Assembly (NCBI GenBank): GCA_033297205.1
Contig: MU859097.1
Span: 1-64,000 of the forward strand
DNA from: Pseudoneurospora amorphoporcata
Taxonomy: Eukaryota > Ascomycota > Sordariomycetes > Sordariales > Sordariaceae
Direction of reading: 5' to 3'
DNA length: 64,000 bases
The number at the start of each line of letters is the position of its first letter. Position 1 is the stretch's first letter. The notes under the pieces were generated by a model. That model saw only the letters and a list, made by a program, of their open reading frames with translations, did no database searches and was not told the origin of the DNA. Shown one piece after another: positions 22,305 through 34,042 of this stretch. Position numbers and translations under genes: made by a program.

Positions 22305-23330
22305 GGTTTCTTTAGGCTGTAGCGCAATCGCAGGCTGTGGCTATCGAGTTTACGGTCGGGAAGTAGGTAGCTATTGTCAATGCGATTCGGATGAGGCGAG
22401 CAAGTAGTGGTCGGCGCCGGCGCACGGTCGGTTGTCGCGGAGGATGAGGGTAGGTACGGTAGCTATCGTAGCTCGGTGTAGTTGCGATAGTTCACTGTAC
22501 GAATCAGTGACACCTGTGGTTTTGGATATTGTAGAAATCGCGTGGGACGGTTTGCTTGTTGCTAGGAGATTGTTGTTGGTTCACGAACACGGCGACACAC
22601 GGAGATGGATACGGACTCGGCCCGCCTTCCAGGTTGATGGAGCTGGATCCAGTGTTCGTCGGTGACGGATAACGGGCCACAGCACCAACTGCAGTGCAGC
22701 TGTGCTGCCTCGCTGACGCCAAGCACTACAAGTCCCAGTGCCAACCCAGCGGTGTCGGACTGTGCGGCCGTGGCTTGAGCGGGTTAGGGGCAGGGATGAA
22801 ACCGTGAAAGGGGTGGAAAATGGAGAAGCGGAGGCGATTTGGGAGGTCTTTTGCAAGTGGCGGACAGCTGTCCGAGCCACATCTTACCCCACCTGTCAGG
22901 TGATTGAGGGACTGACTCACAGTTTCGCTTCAGTCAACGTCATGAACTGTAAACACAGGTGTGGTGCCCGGTCGTAGAGAGCCGTGGTCTGTGTACAGAA
23001 TTCCCAACGACAGGACAGACAGCAGCCGACAACAGCACAGTCTTGAGCCCCAAAATTCAACCAGGACCCAAGCATCCAACTCCCCGCAAAGAACAATTCC
23101 AGGTCCGAAAAGAAAGATCTGCCCGCATTCACTTTGGCACTTGCTCGGCGCAACATGCAAACCACCCCGAACGTCTAATCTCATCCATAAAATCCACTCT
23201 TGCCTACAACAAAGAGTCCACCGGAAGGGACATCGATACAAAGAAAAAAAGACAGCCCGACAATCTCTCTCAGAGACAACACACACACACACACCCACAC
23301 CACAACTCATACACACACAAGTGGCCCAGC
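22305..23330. other. Divergent intergenic region, MIM2-like / eIF2 beta
   Basis: About 1 kb between two divergent starts. Just upstream of the eIF2 beta ATG there is an (AC)n run (23,278-23,297) and CA-rich leader sequence. ORFs of 60-250 codons on both strands cross it, but none has a recognisable product. No gene is called. Confidence 0.55.
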
Positions 23331-24949
23331 ATGGATTCCGAAGTAAGTATCTGGAATGGATCTCCTTGCTTCTGTACACTACCCCTACGCCCACACACAC
23401 TGGACACGCCCTCTCGTTTCCCCCGACCCTACACCTCTAGCCCTGGGGAAGCCACGCTTCTCGCCCAGTCAAGAAAAAAGTCACCTTCACCACCACACTC
23501 TGCACACCCCTCACTGTACATATTACAGTATACAATTATATCCCCAGTCCACGGCCCTGACTCCCCCGACGTGTATGCCCCTCCAACCCTTCCTTCCCCC
23601 CCCCTTCCCAAGCCAAAATCCACCATAAAGTTCTGGCACTCTGCACCGCGCAAAACGCCGCCAATCATCCTAAAAAAAATCCGAGCTTTCCTACCTATCC
23701 ACACTTGACGGCGAAATCCTTTGACCGCTATCGCGACTCCCACGAACAAGCGCCTTATCCACTCCGATATACTAACCTTTTAGGATTCCTCTGTTCAAAA
23801 ACGCCCCTCGCGCAAGTCCGTTGCCTTTACCGACGCCAAGCTAGTTGTCGGCGCCGACGGTTCTGTCACCATGGTCACCTCTCCCACCGACGAAATCAAG
23901 GAGACTGCCCAGTCCCACTCTGCTCGTACGCCGCCCCTCTCCGCCGCTCTCGGGGCCTTTACTGATGCCCACCAAGCCAACCCCGACGCCCAGGATGCTG
24001 CCGCCCCCGCCGCCGACGACGGCCTCGACCTTTCGCTCATGAAGAAGAAGAAGAAGAAGGTCAAGAAGGAGGAGGATGCTGCCGACGCTGCCGACGAGGC
24101 CGCCCCTGCCGAGGGTGACGGTGCCATCGACCTCACCATGAAGAAGAAGAAGAAGAAGAAGGTCGCCAAGGAGGATGACGAGTTCGCCAAGAAGCTTGAG
24201 GCTCTCAACATCGAGGGCAAGGAGGGCGAGGAGGCCGCCCCTGAGGAGGACGAGCAGGACGGCGATATGGACCAGGGCACCGGCATTTGGGCCCACGACG
24301 AGACCAAGACCATCACCTACAACCCTCTTCTGTCCCGTTTCTTCGCCCTCCTCTCGCAGAAGAACCCCGACCACGCCTCTACCGGTACACGGTCGTACAA
24401 GATCCCGCCCCCGCAGTGTCTCCGTGAAGGCAACAAGAAGACCATCTTCGCCAACCTTCCCGAGATTTGCAAGCGCATGAAAAGAGCCGACGAGCACGTT
24501 ACTTCGTACCTTTTCGCCGAGTTGGGTACCAGCGGTTCCGTCGACGGCAGCAGGCGTCTGGTTATCAAGGGTCGTTTCCAGCAGAAGCAGATCGAGAACG
24601 TTCTGCGTACCTACATTATCGGTATGTATTTTTTTTTTTGTTCTGGCGTTTTGCGCCCAAACGGACAATGTCGCCACCAGCGCCAAACCTTTTTGCTCTG
24701 ATTACAGATGCTAACTCGCTTTCAACAGAGTACGTCACCTGCAAGACGTGCCGTTCCCCCAACACCGAGCTCTCCAAGGGCGAGAACCGTCTTTAGTAAG
24801 TTGACATCTTATTTACGATGGCTTGATCCAAAATGCTAACATGTTACAGTTTCATTACCTGCAACTCTTGCGGCTCCAGGCGGTCCGTCCAGGCCATCAA
24901 GACCGGTTTCTCTGCCCAGGTCGGCAAGAGAAGAAAGATGCAGGGTTAA
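23331..24949 (+). CDS. SUI3: Translation initiation factor eIF2 subunit beta
   Basis: Subunit of the eIF2 GTPase that delivers initiator Met-tRNA to the 40S ribosome; it contacts eIF5 and eIF2B through lysine boxes. Four exons: 23331-23342 (only 12 nt), 23784-24621, 24729-24795 and 24850-24949, giving 338 aa. Two lysine runs are present (residues about 85-94 and 124-132); yeast has three. The conserved core runs from YNPLLSRFFALLSQKNP through the helix-turn-helix region (SYLFAELGTSGSVDGSRRLVIKGRF). The C-terminal zinc finger has Cys288-x2-Cys291 and Cys310-x2-Cys313, split by the last intron. The 12-nt first exon (M-D-S-E) is short but has a clean GTAAGT donor, and the ATG follows the leader directly. 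Very secure. Confidence 0.95.
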
Positions 24950-26052
24950 GCGGTTTTTGTTTTCTTGTTTCGAGGCCCCTTGCAATTTGCTTTTCAATGT
25001 TTTCACACGCTTCAAGGACGGAGTTAAGACGGCATTGTATATGGCTGGTTGGGCGCGGGTGGTCTTTTACGAAGTAGTAGCACGGTCCCCCTCTGAGAAC
25101 GGCAAAATCTCCTCCTTCAGTTACGAGAGAGAATACCTTATGGAAGAGAGAGAGAGAGTCTGTGCTACAAAATTTCAGGTGAATTCCTTACGAACGCGGT
25201 AGGGCACGGGTTAATATGACGATACTTGATGAAAGAATTGGTACACAGGAAAAGTTCTGGTTTTTGATGATGGTGGCGCATGTATCCTTACTTTGCATAG
25301 GGAGTTTGTTGAAGGGAGAGAGGGAGAGACAGAAGGGCTTCATCCTTTTCCTGACCATGTCTGTTTTAGATGATGGACGAGGACCGCGAGGCTGTTGTTG
25401 TATCTAGACTGATGTTGTGGGTATGATTCAAAAGTCTTGTTCATGTCATAAACAGACAAGGCATAAGAAAGCTAGACTGGGAGAGGAAGGAGGAAAGGCT
25501 GGCAGTCTGACTGAGCGGCGTAGGAAATATACGAAGCGATGGATTTTCATATCTTACGAAGCAGGAATTATTCCATGTTCTTTGCAGCATGTATAGCCAT
25601 CTAGTTCTAGTCTTCCTTTCCAAGCCATATTATGTTATTGAAGCTGAAATGGGCAGTTCAGTGAGATGACGAATGAGGGGTCCGCAATGCTAACCGTGAC
25701 GCTGACGCGAGCTCGCTGCGTAATGTTTTGTTGCGATCGGTTGTGATGCAGCGGCCTCAAAAAGGAATAGGCCGAATACATGCATATATGGCTAGTTGCT
25801 TTCGGGATTGTTTTGCGTGATTATCTTTTCCTTTCTCCTCCACATTTCTTCTAAAAACAACCAAAAGCTTATAAGACTTGGACGGTAACCGCACCTGGTC
25901 GGAGCTTCTTTGACTCGTATCTCAAACGGCTCAACCTGGTCCGTCCGTTCAACAAATTGGCCAATAAGTCAACAACATCACCTACTTATCGCTACTTCAC
26001 TTGATCCATTCCACTTCGCACGCACTAAATCACTCACACCACCATTTACACA
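24950..26052. other. Intergenic, eIF2 beta to FAD oxidoreductase
   Basis: About 1.1 kb between two plus-strand genes. GA-rich patches at about 25,145-25,160 and 25,312-25,332. No ORF of note; it holds the 3' UTR and the next promoter. Confidence 0.6.
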
Positions 26053-28044
26053 ATGGTCATCCGCGAAGGCGACCCCCCAGGCTACAGCCACAAAACTGAC
26101 CCATCCCAGGACGAGGTTAACCGCCGAGCCGTCGCCCACGACCAATATGTAGCAAACACCATCAACCAACAATGGCATACCTTTACTCATGGTTCCCAAA
26201 CCGGCACCGGTGACCCCAGCAACCCTTCCGCCTCCTCCTCCGACGTCGCGGCGGGCTTACCCTCCCCTAATCCCAGCGCGTCCTACTGGCTTCAACCGAG
26301 CGACGAATCTCGTAGGCTGGAGGATTTCAGGTCTACAAACAGCTTACCAAGGACGGCGGATACGGTGATTGTGGGGAGCGGGATCACGGGGGCGTTTGCG
26401 GCTTGGTTTTTGTTGGAGCAGACGGGGGGTGCGAGGGTTGTTAATACGAAATCTGGGTCTGCTGCCGCCTCTACATCCTCATCATCAACCACAGCTGGGC
26501 AACCTTCTGGTTCCGGTAACCAGCAGCACAACGTCACCGTCCACTGGCCTCCCAGCTGGCGTGAAGCAGCTGCAGCTGCGTCTGTGTCTGCGTCTGGTCC
26601 CGTGTTTGAGCCTGATGATCCCTTGCCTCCTCACACAGAAGAACAAGAAGAAGAGGAAAACGAAAGCTCCCACGGCGGCGTCCTAATGCTCGAAGCCCGC
26701 CAACCCTGTTCCGGCGCCACGGGCCGCAACGGCGGCCACTGTCAGCCGCTTGTCTACTCGTCTAGTCCTTCCACGGCCGAGTTTGAGCTGGCTACTTACC
26801 ACTTCATCAAGTCCTTTGTTGAAGAACATGGGATTGCGGACGCGGTGGATTGGAGAGCGTTGAAGACTGTTCATGGGTATTTGACGGAGGAGGTGTGGGA
26901 GGGGGCGAAGGGACTAGTCGCAAAACTGCCCGAGGGGTTGAGGGCGGAGGTGGATTTGGTTGATCAGACCAAACCGGGAGAGGGGGGTGAGACGTTGAGG
27001 GATTTGAGGGTTCCCGGGGTGAAGGGGGCGGTGGTGCAGAAGCACGCTGGCAGTTTGTGGCCTTATAAGCTGGTGGCGTGGGTTTTGGAGAGGTTGTTGG
27101 AAAAGTATCCTGTGCCGCCGAGGAGGGAGGGAACCGTTGAAGGGCTCGCAGGAAGGTTGGCTGCAAAAGGAAGAGGAAGAGGAGGAGGCGGGTTTAACCT
27201 GCAGAGCAACACGCCCGTCTTGGGGTTGCGCAAACTCCGGGGCGGGAAGTGGGGAGTGATTACGAGCAGGGGAGAGCTCAGGGCTAACAGAGTCTTGTTG
27301 GCCATGAACGGGTACACGAGCAACCTGTTACCGGCAATGAAGGACCTGATCGTTCCGGTTCGAAGCCAAGTTGCTTCGTTGCGGCCGCCGAAGGATGCTA
27401 TCACCAAACAAGTGGCACAGTTGGATTACAGTTACGCCTTTGTCAGCGAAGAAAAGTTCCCGAGGGATGAGTATCTCATTCAGCGCCCCTTGCCCGGAGG
27501 AGAGCTGATTTACGGAGGAGCGAGAAGTCATGCGGAGAAGAAGGCGGTTGGGGTCTGGCAGGATGAGGATGTCGAGCGAGGCGTGGCTACATATCTGAGG
27601 CAAAACCTGGCGCCGTATCCGTTGGATTTGAGTCTGGATAAGACGGGTGCTGTTCCTATGACTACTCCGACGGATGGGAACGAGACTACAGAACTCAAGG
27701 CCACTCACCAGTGGACGGGCATCATGGGCTTCAGCAGAGACGCGAGCCCCTGGGTCGGACAGGTCCCGGAGTGCCTCGGCGGCGGAGAGAACTTGTTTGT
27801 CTGCGCGGCTTATACGGGACACGGGATGCCGCAGGCGGCGTTGGCGGCCCGGATGGTCGTGGAGGAGATTATGGGTAAACCCGTTAAGGATGACGGGCTT
27901 AAGCTGCCGCAGGAGATGAAGCTGACTGAGGAGCGGGTGAGGCTGGTGAGGGCGAACACGAAGACGTTGCAGGAGCAGCAGCAGGCGCCGGGGTGGTTGG
28001 CTACGATGCCGGAGTTGTTGGCTGCTACGGAGAGGAGAGGTTGA
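26053..28044 (+). CDS. DAO-type FAD-dependent oxidoreductase
   Basis: A flavoprotein of the D-amino-acid oxidase/PuuB-like superfamily. It probably oxidises a secondary or primary amine, but the substrate cannot be read from sequence. One continuous ORF, 663 aa. The FAD-binding motif is VIVGSGITGAFAAW (Gly108-x-Gly-x-x-Gly113). The usual second element, LMLEARQPCSGATGRNGGHC (from about residue 211), comes only after an unusual low-complexity stretch at about residues 131-208. The substrate domain follows, and the C-terminal FAD motif is TGIMGFSRDASPWVGQVPE with NLFVCAAYTGHGMPQAALAAR. The interruption between beta-1 and beta-2 of the Rossmann fold is rich in Ser, Thr, Ala and Glu, stays in frame and has no strong splice sites. 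It could be a true loop insertion or a missed intron. No presequence or peroxisomal tail is evident. Confidence 0.88.
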   Translation: MVIREGDPPGYSHKTDPSQDEVNRRAVAHDQYVANTINQQWHTFTHGSQTGTGDPSNPSASSSDVAAGLPSPNPSASYWLQPSDESRRLEDFRSTNSLPRTADTVIVGSGITGAFAAWFLLEQTGGARVVNTKSGSAAASTSSSSTTAGQPSGSGNQQHNVTVHWPPSWREAAAAASVSASGPVFEPDDPLPPHTEEQEEEENESSHGGVLMLEARQPCSGATGRNGGHCQPLVYSSSPSTAEFELATYHFIKSFVEEHGIADAVDWRALKTVHGYLTEEVWEGAKGLVAKLPEGLRAEVDLVDQTKPGEGGETLRDLRVPGVKGAVVQKHAGSLWPYKLVAWVLERLLEKYPVPPRREGTVEGLAGRLAAKGRGRGGGGFNLQSNTPVLGLRKLRGGKWGVITSRGELRANRVLLAMNGYTSNLLPAMKDLIVPVRSQVASLRPPKDAITKQVAQLDYSYAFVSEEKFPRDEYLIQRPLPGGELIYGGARSHAEKKAVGVWQDEDVERGVATYLRQNLAPYPLDLSLDKTGAVPMTTPTDGNETTELKATHQWTGIMGFSRDASPWVGQVPECLGGGENLFVCAAYTGHGMPQAALAARMVVEEIMGKPVKDDGLKLPQEMKLTEERVRLVRANTKTLQEQQQAPGWLATMPELLAATERRG

Positions 28045-28964
28045 GGCTTTGAGGGAGGAGGGAAGTTGAAGTTGATGATTTTGTGAACCAGTCACATCAG
28101 GTTAAGTGATTTTCTGTGTAGATGCTAGATAAACTACAGAGCTGTTCATGATTTCCCGTTAAACCAACATGTCTCTTGTACAACATAAAGCTGATGGATG
28201 TGCCCTTTATTGAGTCCGAGATGACCATTACCAACCCGCATCACAGTACACACACAGTAAGTAGGTAGACCGAACCACCTACCTCGGGCTTTGTGTGATG
28301 ATGCTTACAAAACACGGCGCTTTCCTATCCTCCTTACCTCAATCATAATTCTTGTGCAGGTGTTGTCCCCGGAGAATTTTGGTCTTGGAACCGGCAAAAG
28401 CACCTGCCAAATCGGGGACTGGGCTCCGTGACCCGCGCGAGACCGCCGCGCCCAACTCCGATCTCCGGTGGGCCACTCTCCCACTGAAACTCTGAACGAA
28501 CAAGCGCTACAAGTATGCCGATGCGCCGAACGGGCGGCAATCAGCGGGAGATGGGAGCCCCGGGAGCGGGGCTGGCCTACCGAGTTTTAGTGTCTTCCAG
28601 GTAGTTGCAGGCAGTAACCGTCCGGCGCCAATCACCTACCCCCTACTCGTCTCACTGGGCATCCTCCAATGGTGGTTGGTGGCTTACATCCCGTCAGATG
28701 AAAGCGATCCAAACATCTTACATCAGTTGACGACGTTTGTTGCCGTGGGTTGCCAGGCTTCCATTGTAATTTTGTGTAGTGTGAGAAAGTTCATCACAAC
28801 TCAAAAGCTTGTTTCACTTTCTCTCGTCTGTTTCTCTCACACACCTCGACCACCATTGACCTCATCCCAATCATCCCAACCCCAAAGAGGCTCAACCACA
28901 CCACTGCGGAAACTAGGTAAACAAACCCTCAAAGAGGGTTCATCTCATCTCATCTCATCTCAAG
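28045..28964. other. Intergenic, FAD oxidoreductase to adenosine deaminase-like
   Basis: About 920 bp between two plus-strand genes. It ends in a CATCT repeat directly before the next start codon. No other feature. Confidence 0.6.
28941..28962 (+). repeat. CATCT pentanucleotide tandem repeat in 5' leader
   Basis: Four exact CATCT units plus CA, ending 2-3 nt before the ATG at 28965 (CATCTCA-AG-ATG). It lies in the presumed 5' UTR of the adenosine deaminase-like gene. Confidence 0.9.
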
Positions 28965-30860
28965 ATGACCAACCAAATCACCGACTCGGAATGGGAAGAC
29001 ATAGTCACCCACGAGCTGCCCCAAAAAGACGACCCCATCCTCGCCAAGTACCACTCGGCCCGGTCCGCCCTCATCGCCCAAGAGCAGAAACAGCGCTCCG
29101 ACGCCCACTTCCGCTCAGCCCTCTCGCCGCTCGCCCGCCGGGCATGCGCCATCGTCTCCCGCATCCGCACCGAAGAGCAAAAGGCCGTATGGACCCCCGA
29201 CCTCGAAGAGCAGCTCGCCCGCAAGGAGGAAAACCACGGGATCATCGTCCACCCCGGGATGATGTTCACGCTGGCCAAAGAAACGATGGAGGCGACCAAG
29301 CTGTGGAGGATTGTGAGGCGCATGCCCAAGGGCGCGCTGCTGCATAGCCATTGCGATGCCATGGTCGATTTTGATTTCTTGCTGGGGGTGGTGTTGGAGA
29401 CGGAGGGGATGGGGATTGCGACGCCCGAGAGGGGCGGACTAGACAGTGAGGAAAAGAGGAGGGAGGGTGGAGTTGTTGTCAAGTATGTTGGTGATCTTAC
29501 GAAGAAGAAGGAGAAGGTGGATGCAAAGTCGATATGGGCTGGTGATGAGGGGGGATATGAACCGGGCACGTTCATCAACCTCGTGGAAGCGGCGGATGCG
29601 TTTCCCCAGGGGGGCAGGAAAGGCTTCTTGAACTGGTTGAAGAGTAGGTGTATCCTGAGCCAGACGGACGCGATCGAGCAGAGACATGGGTCGGCCGAGA
29701 TTTGGAGAAAGTTTATGAGGTGCTTTGAGGTCATCGGGTCCATGTTGCATTATGAGCCTATCTGGAGGAGGTTTTTGAGGCGCTTGTTGGAGCAGTTGGT
29801 GGAGGATGGGGTTTATTGGGTTGAGGTTCGGTGAGTTATTCTCTTCATCTTGATGTCTGGCTTCTTTAAAGGCTCGTCTTTTGCACTTTGACGAGGGCAT
29901 ACAGATCGATCCATCTATCTATCCCGTCAGTAAATGCTAACATCCCCCAGATTCGCCTGGCAACTAGACTACTGCCGCCTCAACTCCACCACCCCCGAAC
30001 CCGACTACTCGGCCATGTTCACCGTCATAGAAGAAGAGATGGCCGCCTTCAAAGCCACCCCCCTCGGCTCCTCCTTCTGGGGTCTCCGCATGATCTGGAC
30101 CACCGTCCGCGCCTTCGGCCCGCGCACCATCATCCAGTCCATGAACGACTGCATAGCCACCAAGCTTTCCTTCCCCCACCTGATAGCCGGCTACGACCTC
30201 GTCGGCCCCGAAGACGCCGGCCGGCCCCTCGCCGACCTTTTACCCGAGTTGTTCTGGTTCAGGAAACAGTGCGCAGCCGAAGGCGTCGAGATCCCCTTGT
30301 TCCTCCACGCGGGTGAAACACTAGGAGACGGCGACGCAGTCGACCATAACCTCTTCGACGCCCTGCTCCTGGGCGCCCGAAGAATCGGCCACGGGTTTTC
30401 CTTGTATAAACACCCGCAGCTGATCAAAGCCGTCAAGGACAAGCGCGTGTTGATCGAGAGCTGTCCCATTTCCAACGAAGTGCTGCGTTTGACGGGCAGC
30501 ATCATGCAACACCCTTTGCCGGCGCTGCTGGCTAGGGGCGTGCCCTGCGCGCTGTGTAATGACGACCCGGCCATCTTGGGCCAGGACATGGCGGGCATGA
30601 CGCACGATTTCTGGCAGGCGTTGCAGGGGTGGGAGAATTTGGGTTTGGCGGGGCTGGGCTCGTTGGCGGAGAATTCAGTCAGGTGGGCGGCGTTTGAGGA
30701 TCAGACGGCCGAGGACTGGGCGAGGGATGTAAGGGAGGCGAGTACGGGACGTGGGATCAAGGCCGAGAGGTTGAGGCAGTGGGCGACTGAGTGGGAGAAG
30801 TTTTGTGTGTGGGTGGTGGATGAGTATGGGGATGAGTATGGTGGTGGTGATGAGGCGTAA
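28965..30860 (+). CDS. CECR1/ADGF-type adenosine deaminase-like hydrolase
   Basis: Member of the metal-dependent adenosine/AMP deaminase superfamily, closest in layout to the ADGF/CECR1 group, which converts adenosine to inosine. Two exons, 28965-29830 and 29951-30860, give 591 aa; the GTGAGT/CAG junction restores VEVRFAWQLDY. Zinc and catalytic features are all present: LLHSHCDAMVDFD, then FLHAGETLGDGD, RIGHGFSLYKHP, ESCPISNEVLRL and LCNDDPAIL. Animal ADGF proteins are secreted and have an N-terminal dimerisation domain. This one has no signal peptide, so it is probably intracellular. A Lys/Glu-rich insertion (about residues 145-200) separates the first zinc motif from the rest. Substrate is inferred from family; deaminase chemistry is likely. 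Confidence 0.88.
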
Positions 30861-31657
30861 AATGAAGAAAAGAGGACATTTGGGCAGTTTGTCACACAAT
30901 GAGTTGAGAACAGACAACTCTAGGCTGTTTTGTATAGCGTTTCATAAACTGCCTATTCTTCCATTTCTTGTTGACCGAGTCAGCCTCAGCTTCCTGTGCC
31001 TTGATGACTTTGGCATGTTTCCCACGACGCTCGTCAGGCGTTCAGACCTTACCAGAGCGAGTACCTGTTCTCGCGACAAGATATCATAAGATCGAGGCCC
31101 AGTTACTCGGTAGAGCCAGTGCACCCTTTTCCAGCCGAGTTCACTAATGTACGACATCTGATCAGTTCCGGAAAATGTGGATGCGTACCAGTCTTCTTGA
31201 TTCATATCTCTATCACAATGATCATCTAGAAAGAAAGGTAACGGCAATATCAATGACGATAACTGACAGAGTCATTCGCAGAACAAACCCAAGAACACGA
31301 AAAAGAGCAAAGCTTGCGCAAAACGACCAACACCGACATGGTGGTCTCTCAAATCATAACCATACCCGCATGTGTCTCGAGATCTCTCGAGGCACCTTGT
31401 GTTTAACATCAATAACCACTGGCCATAACAATAGCGAAATTGGCCCATAAATCCATACTCCGTATCGTCTCAATGACCATAAAGTGTGATGACAAGTCCT
31501 CAAATCCGGCGCCAGTAAAGAATGTCAGCATGAGAGAAAACATCTCTCAAACTCCTCTTCTCCGTAGTATACATACATATGCAAAGAAATAAGAATCCCA
31601 GCAATTCTTATTCCGTGCCCACGTCCTCCCAATACCACTGTAATTTCCTCTGGGACA
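30861..31657. other. Convergent intergenic region
   Basis: About 800 bp between the deaminase-like gene and the minus-strand proline-rich gene. No ORF, RNA or repeat that I can support. Confidence 0.6.
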
Positions 31658-34042
31658 TCACGCCGTCACTCCTTCCGTGATCACTTCCATCTTCTTCCCG
31701 GCCATTACCATGTCCTCTGGTGTCTTCTCGGCAATCTTCTCAGTTGTTGCCTTGTCTTCAGTCGCCTTTTCGGTGATCTTCTCTGGAGCCTGCTTGTCTT
31801 CCACCTTTTCGGGGACCTCCCCGTCATTCTTCTTTTCACAGTCCTCCTTCTCGTCCTTATTCACAACGTCCGCCATGACGCTCTCAATGACCTTGGCTTT
31901 GAACTCTTCAACTACAAGGTTTTGCTTCGACCGCTTCTCCGCTGCACGTCGAGCTTCAACCGCCCCCACCACACTTTTGGCCTGTTCAGCCATTGCTTTC
32001 CATTTTAGCATGAGGCCTGGTTCCTCGAGCTTGGGAGGCTCGACTTGGTGTTGATGCTGACGCACCACACGGTTCGCCTGCCGGATCTTGCACTTGATAT
32101 GGTAACCGGGCTCATTGGCCTTGCGCCATTCCAAATACTCCTCGTACTGTTGCTGCTTGATCGGATCCGGGATCCGAGGCTTCGTCGTAACGGGGAAGTA
32201 AGGGCGATCGACCTTGGGTCCTGGCTGAGCTGGTTGACCTGCGCTTGTAAGTGGAATTGTCGGCTGTACTGGCGGCGCTGCTGACACTGAGGCCTGAGGG
32301 TACATTGATCCCAAACCACCGATAGGAGCCGGTACGAATGGTGGAATGGGCGGCCGCATTGAAGGCAGGAATGTTCCAGTGCCCAAACTCGCTGCCATAT
32401 TGGGAGATTGCATGTTGAACGGCGGAGCAGCCATCGATGGCGTGGTAGAGGGTGGAAACGTCCCAAAGTTGCCCAAACCTAGTCCTCCCACCCATGGAGC
32501 AGGGAAGAATGGTAGGGCGGCATTGGACTGCTGTGGCTGCAAGCTCAAGTTGGGATGAATGCCAGCCAAGGGATTGACACTGGACAGAACGGGATTGGAA
32601 GGATGCTGGATAGGGGGAAGACAAGCTTGCTGGGTGGGCGGAACCTGAGGTGCTTTTCGGTGTTTTGCCTTTGCACCAGACTTAATCGGACTTGACTGTT
32701 GTGTCTGCATTATATCAACTCCAGTACCTGTCTCCTGTTTTGTCTGAGCGGCTTGTAGCTTATCCACTGAAGGGATAGATCCGGCCACAGCCGCATCAGG
32801 ACTCGGGTTGAAAAGCAGTGAGGTAAGCGGGCCACGAGAAAGCTTCTTGGGAGTGAGTACTGGCAGATGGACACTATCAGTCGAAATCTTGAACTCGGGG
32901 GCTGCAGGGTTCAGTTTCTTGGTGGTGCTTTGGGGCTCGAAACTTGTCTTGGTGTCCGCAGCGGGTTCGTCTTGGGAATCCCTAGAGTTCTCCGGCGTCG
33001 AGTAATGAATGGTGGACGGTGGATTACTCGCGCTGAAGTACCCAGAGTCGCTGGATCCGCCCTTCCTTTCAGGCTGCACCTCGGTGACTCGGTTGAGCTG
33101 GGTAGTTTCAAACACTGCGCCATCCTTCAGTTTGGCAGACACGATGGCCGGATCTGCAGCTTGTAGCTTGATGGATGGTACTCTAGGCTTCACCAAGGAC
33201 GGTGTTGGCAGGCGCTTTTGGAGACGGTTGATCATGTTGCGGAAGCGTTGCTCCTCGTCATCTTGCGGTTTTGTTTTCGAGCTTTCAGACGCGCCCATAC
33301 TGTCTTTGGAACCTTGGGGTTGACTGGCGGCCGGTAACGCATCTTGATGGCAGTCATCGGGCTCACGAGGAGGGCCATCTGAGGTAGGAAGGTCCCGAAT
33401 GGCGTTTAGCAAAGTCTGGATATCGTCCGGGAGCTCGTCGCTGATACCCGTCCAGTTGGAGGAAATCTTACCGCTAAGGATTTTGGGATCTATGATGCGT
33501 CTGAATTCTCCAAAGGTAGAGGAGCGGGATGATTCATCTGAATAGTCGCTCTTGAAGCATCTAGGGCGGATGTCAAAGGTGAATCGGTTAGGTAAGGGGA
33601 TGTCCTCTCCGTTGACATTCATGAGCATTGGCTTCATGTCTTCAATACGAACCACCATCGGCTCATGAATCGAGTCAAGTGAATGCTCAGACGGGGCTGC
33701 AGAGTGCACCGTGGATCTGTTCGAGACTGAGCGGTCTCCTGGTGCCGAGGAAACCGCTTCCTAAGCAGTTTGGCCGTCATTCGGGCAGTAGAACCCAGGT
33801 TCGCGAGGCATAACCATTGAGTGCTCTGTGGCGCTCGACCGCTGAGCAATCTTTTTCCGGAGGTTCCCCTTGTCTGAAATTCCAGGGGCAGACGCATGCT
33901 TGCGCCAGTCATCGGATGCAAGTGCTTTTCCTTTTCCATCAGAACCGACTGGATCCGCCAATGTAGTGTTGACTTTCAACGCAGGAACTCTAGAGCGGCC
34001 AAAGTTCCTGCTACTGGCGATATGACTGGAGATGGCCGACAT
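31658..34042 (-). CDS. Unrecognised proline-rich, charged-tail protein
   Basis: I recognise no domain. The main exon reads from 33760 to 31658. Upstream, a same-frame stretch from ATG 34042 is interrupted by one TAG (33761-33763). Removing 33814-33761 (54 nt, GTTATG donor, CTTAG acceptor) would join them in frame to 776 aa. The donor is weak, so this junction is tentative. Coding frame also continues upstream of 34042 to a possible acceptor near 34,109 (KTLYALEGRRTP), so the true start may lie further up in another exon. The protein has a Ser/Thr-rich N-terminus, a Pro/Ala/Gly/Gln-rich middle (about residues 390-560), a basic segment with YEEYLEWRKANEPGYHIKCKIRQANRVVRQ, a predicted helix around KWKAMAEQAKSVVGAVEARRAAEKRS, and an acidic Lys/Glu repeat tail (EKITEKATEDKATTEKIAEK). 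It lies downstream of Rvs167 on the same strand. Confidence 0.6.

Noticed and set aside
30861..31657. Search for a small gene between the deaminase-like and proline-rich genes
   Set aside because: Only short ORFs without family features; the interval is well explained as two 3' UTRs.
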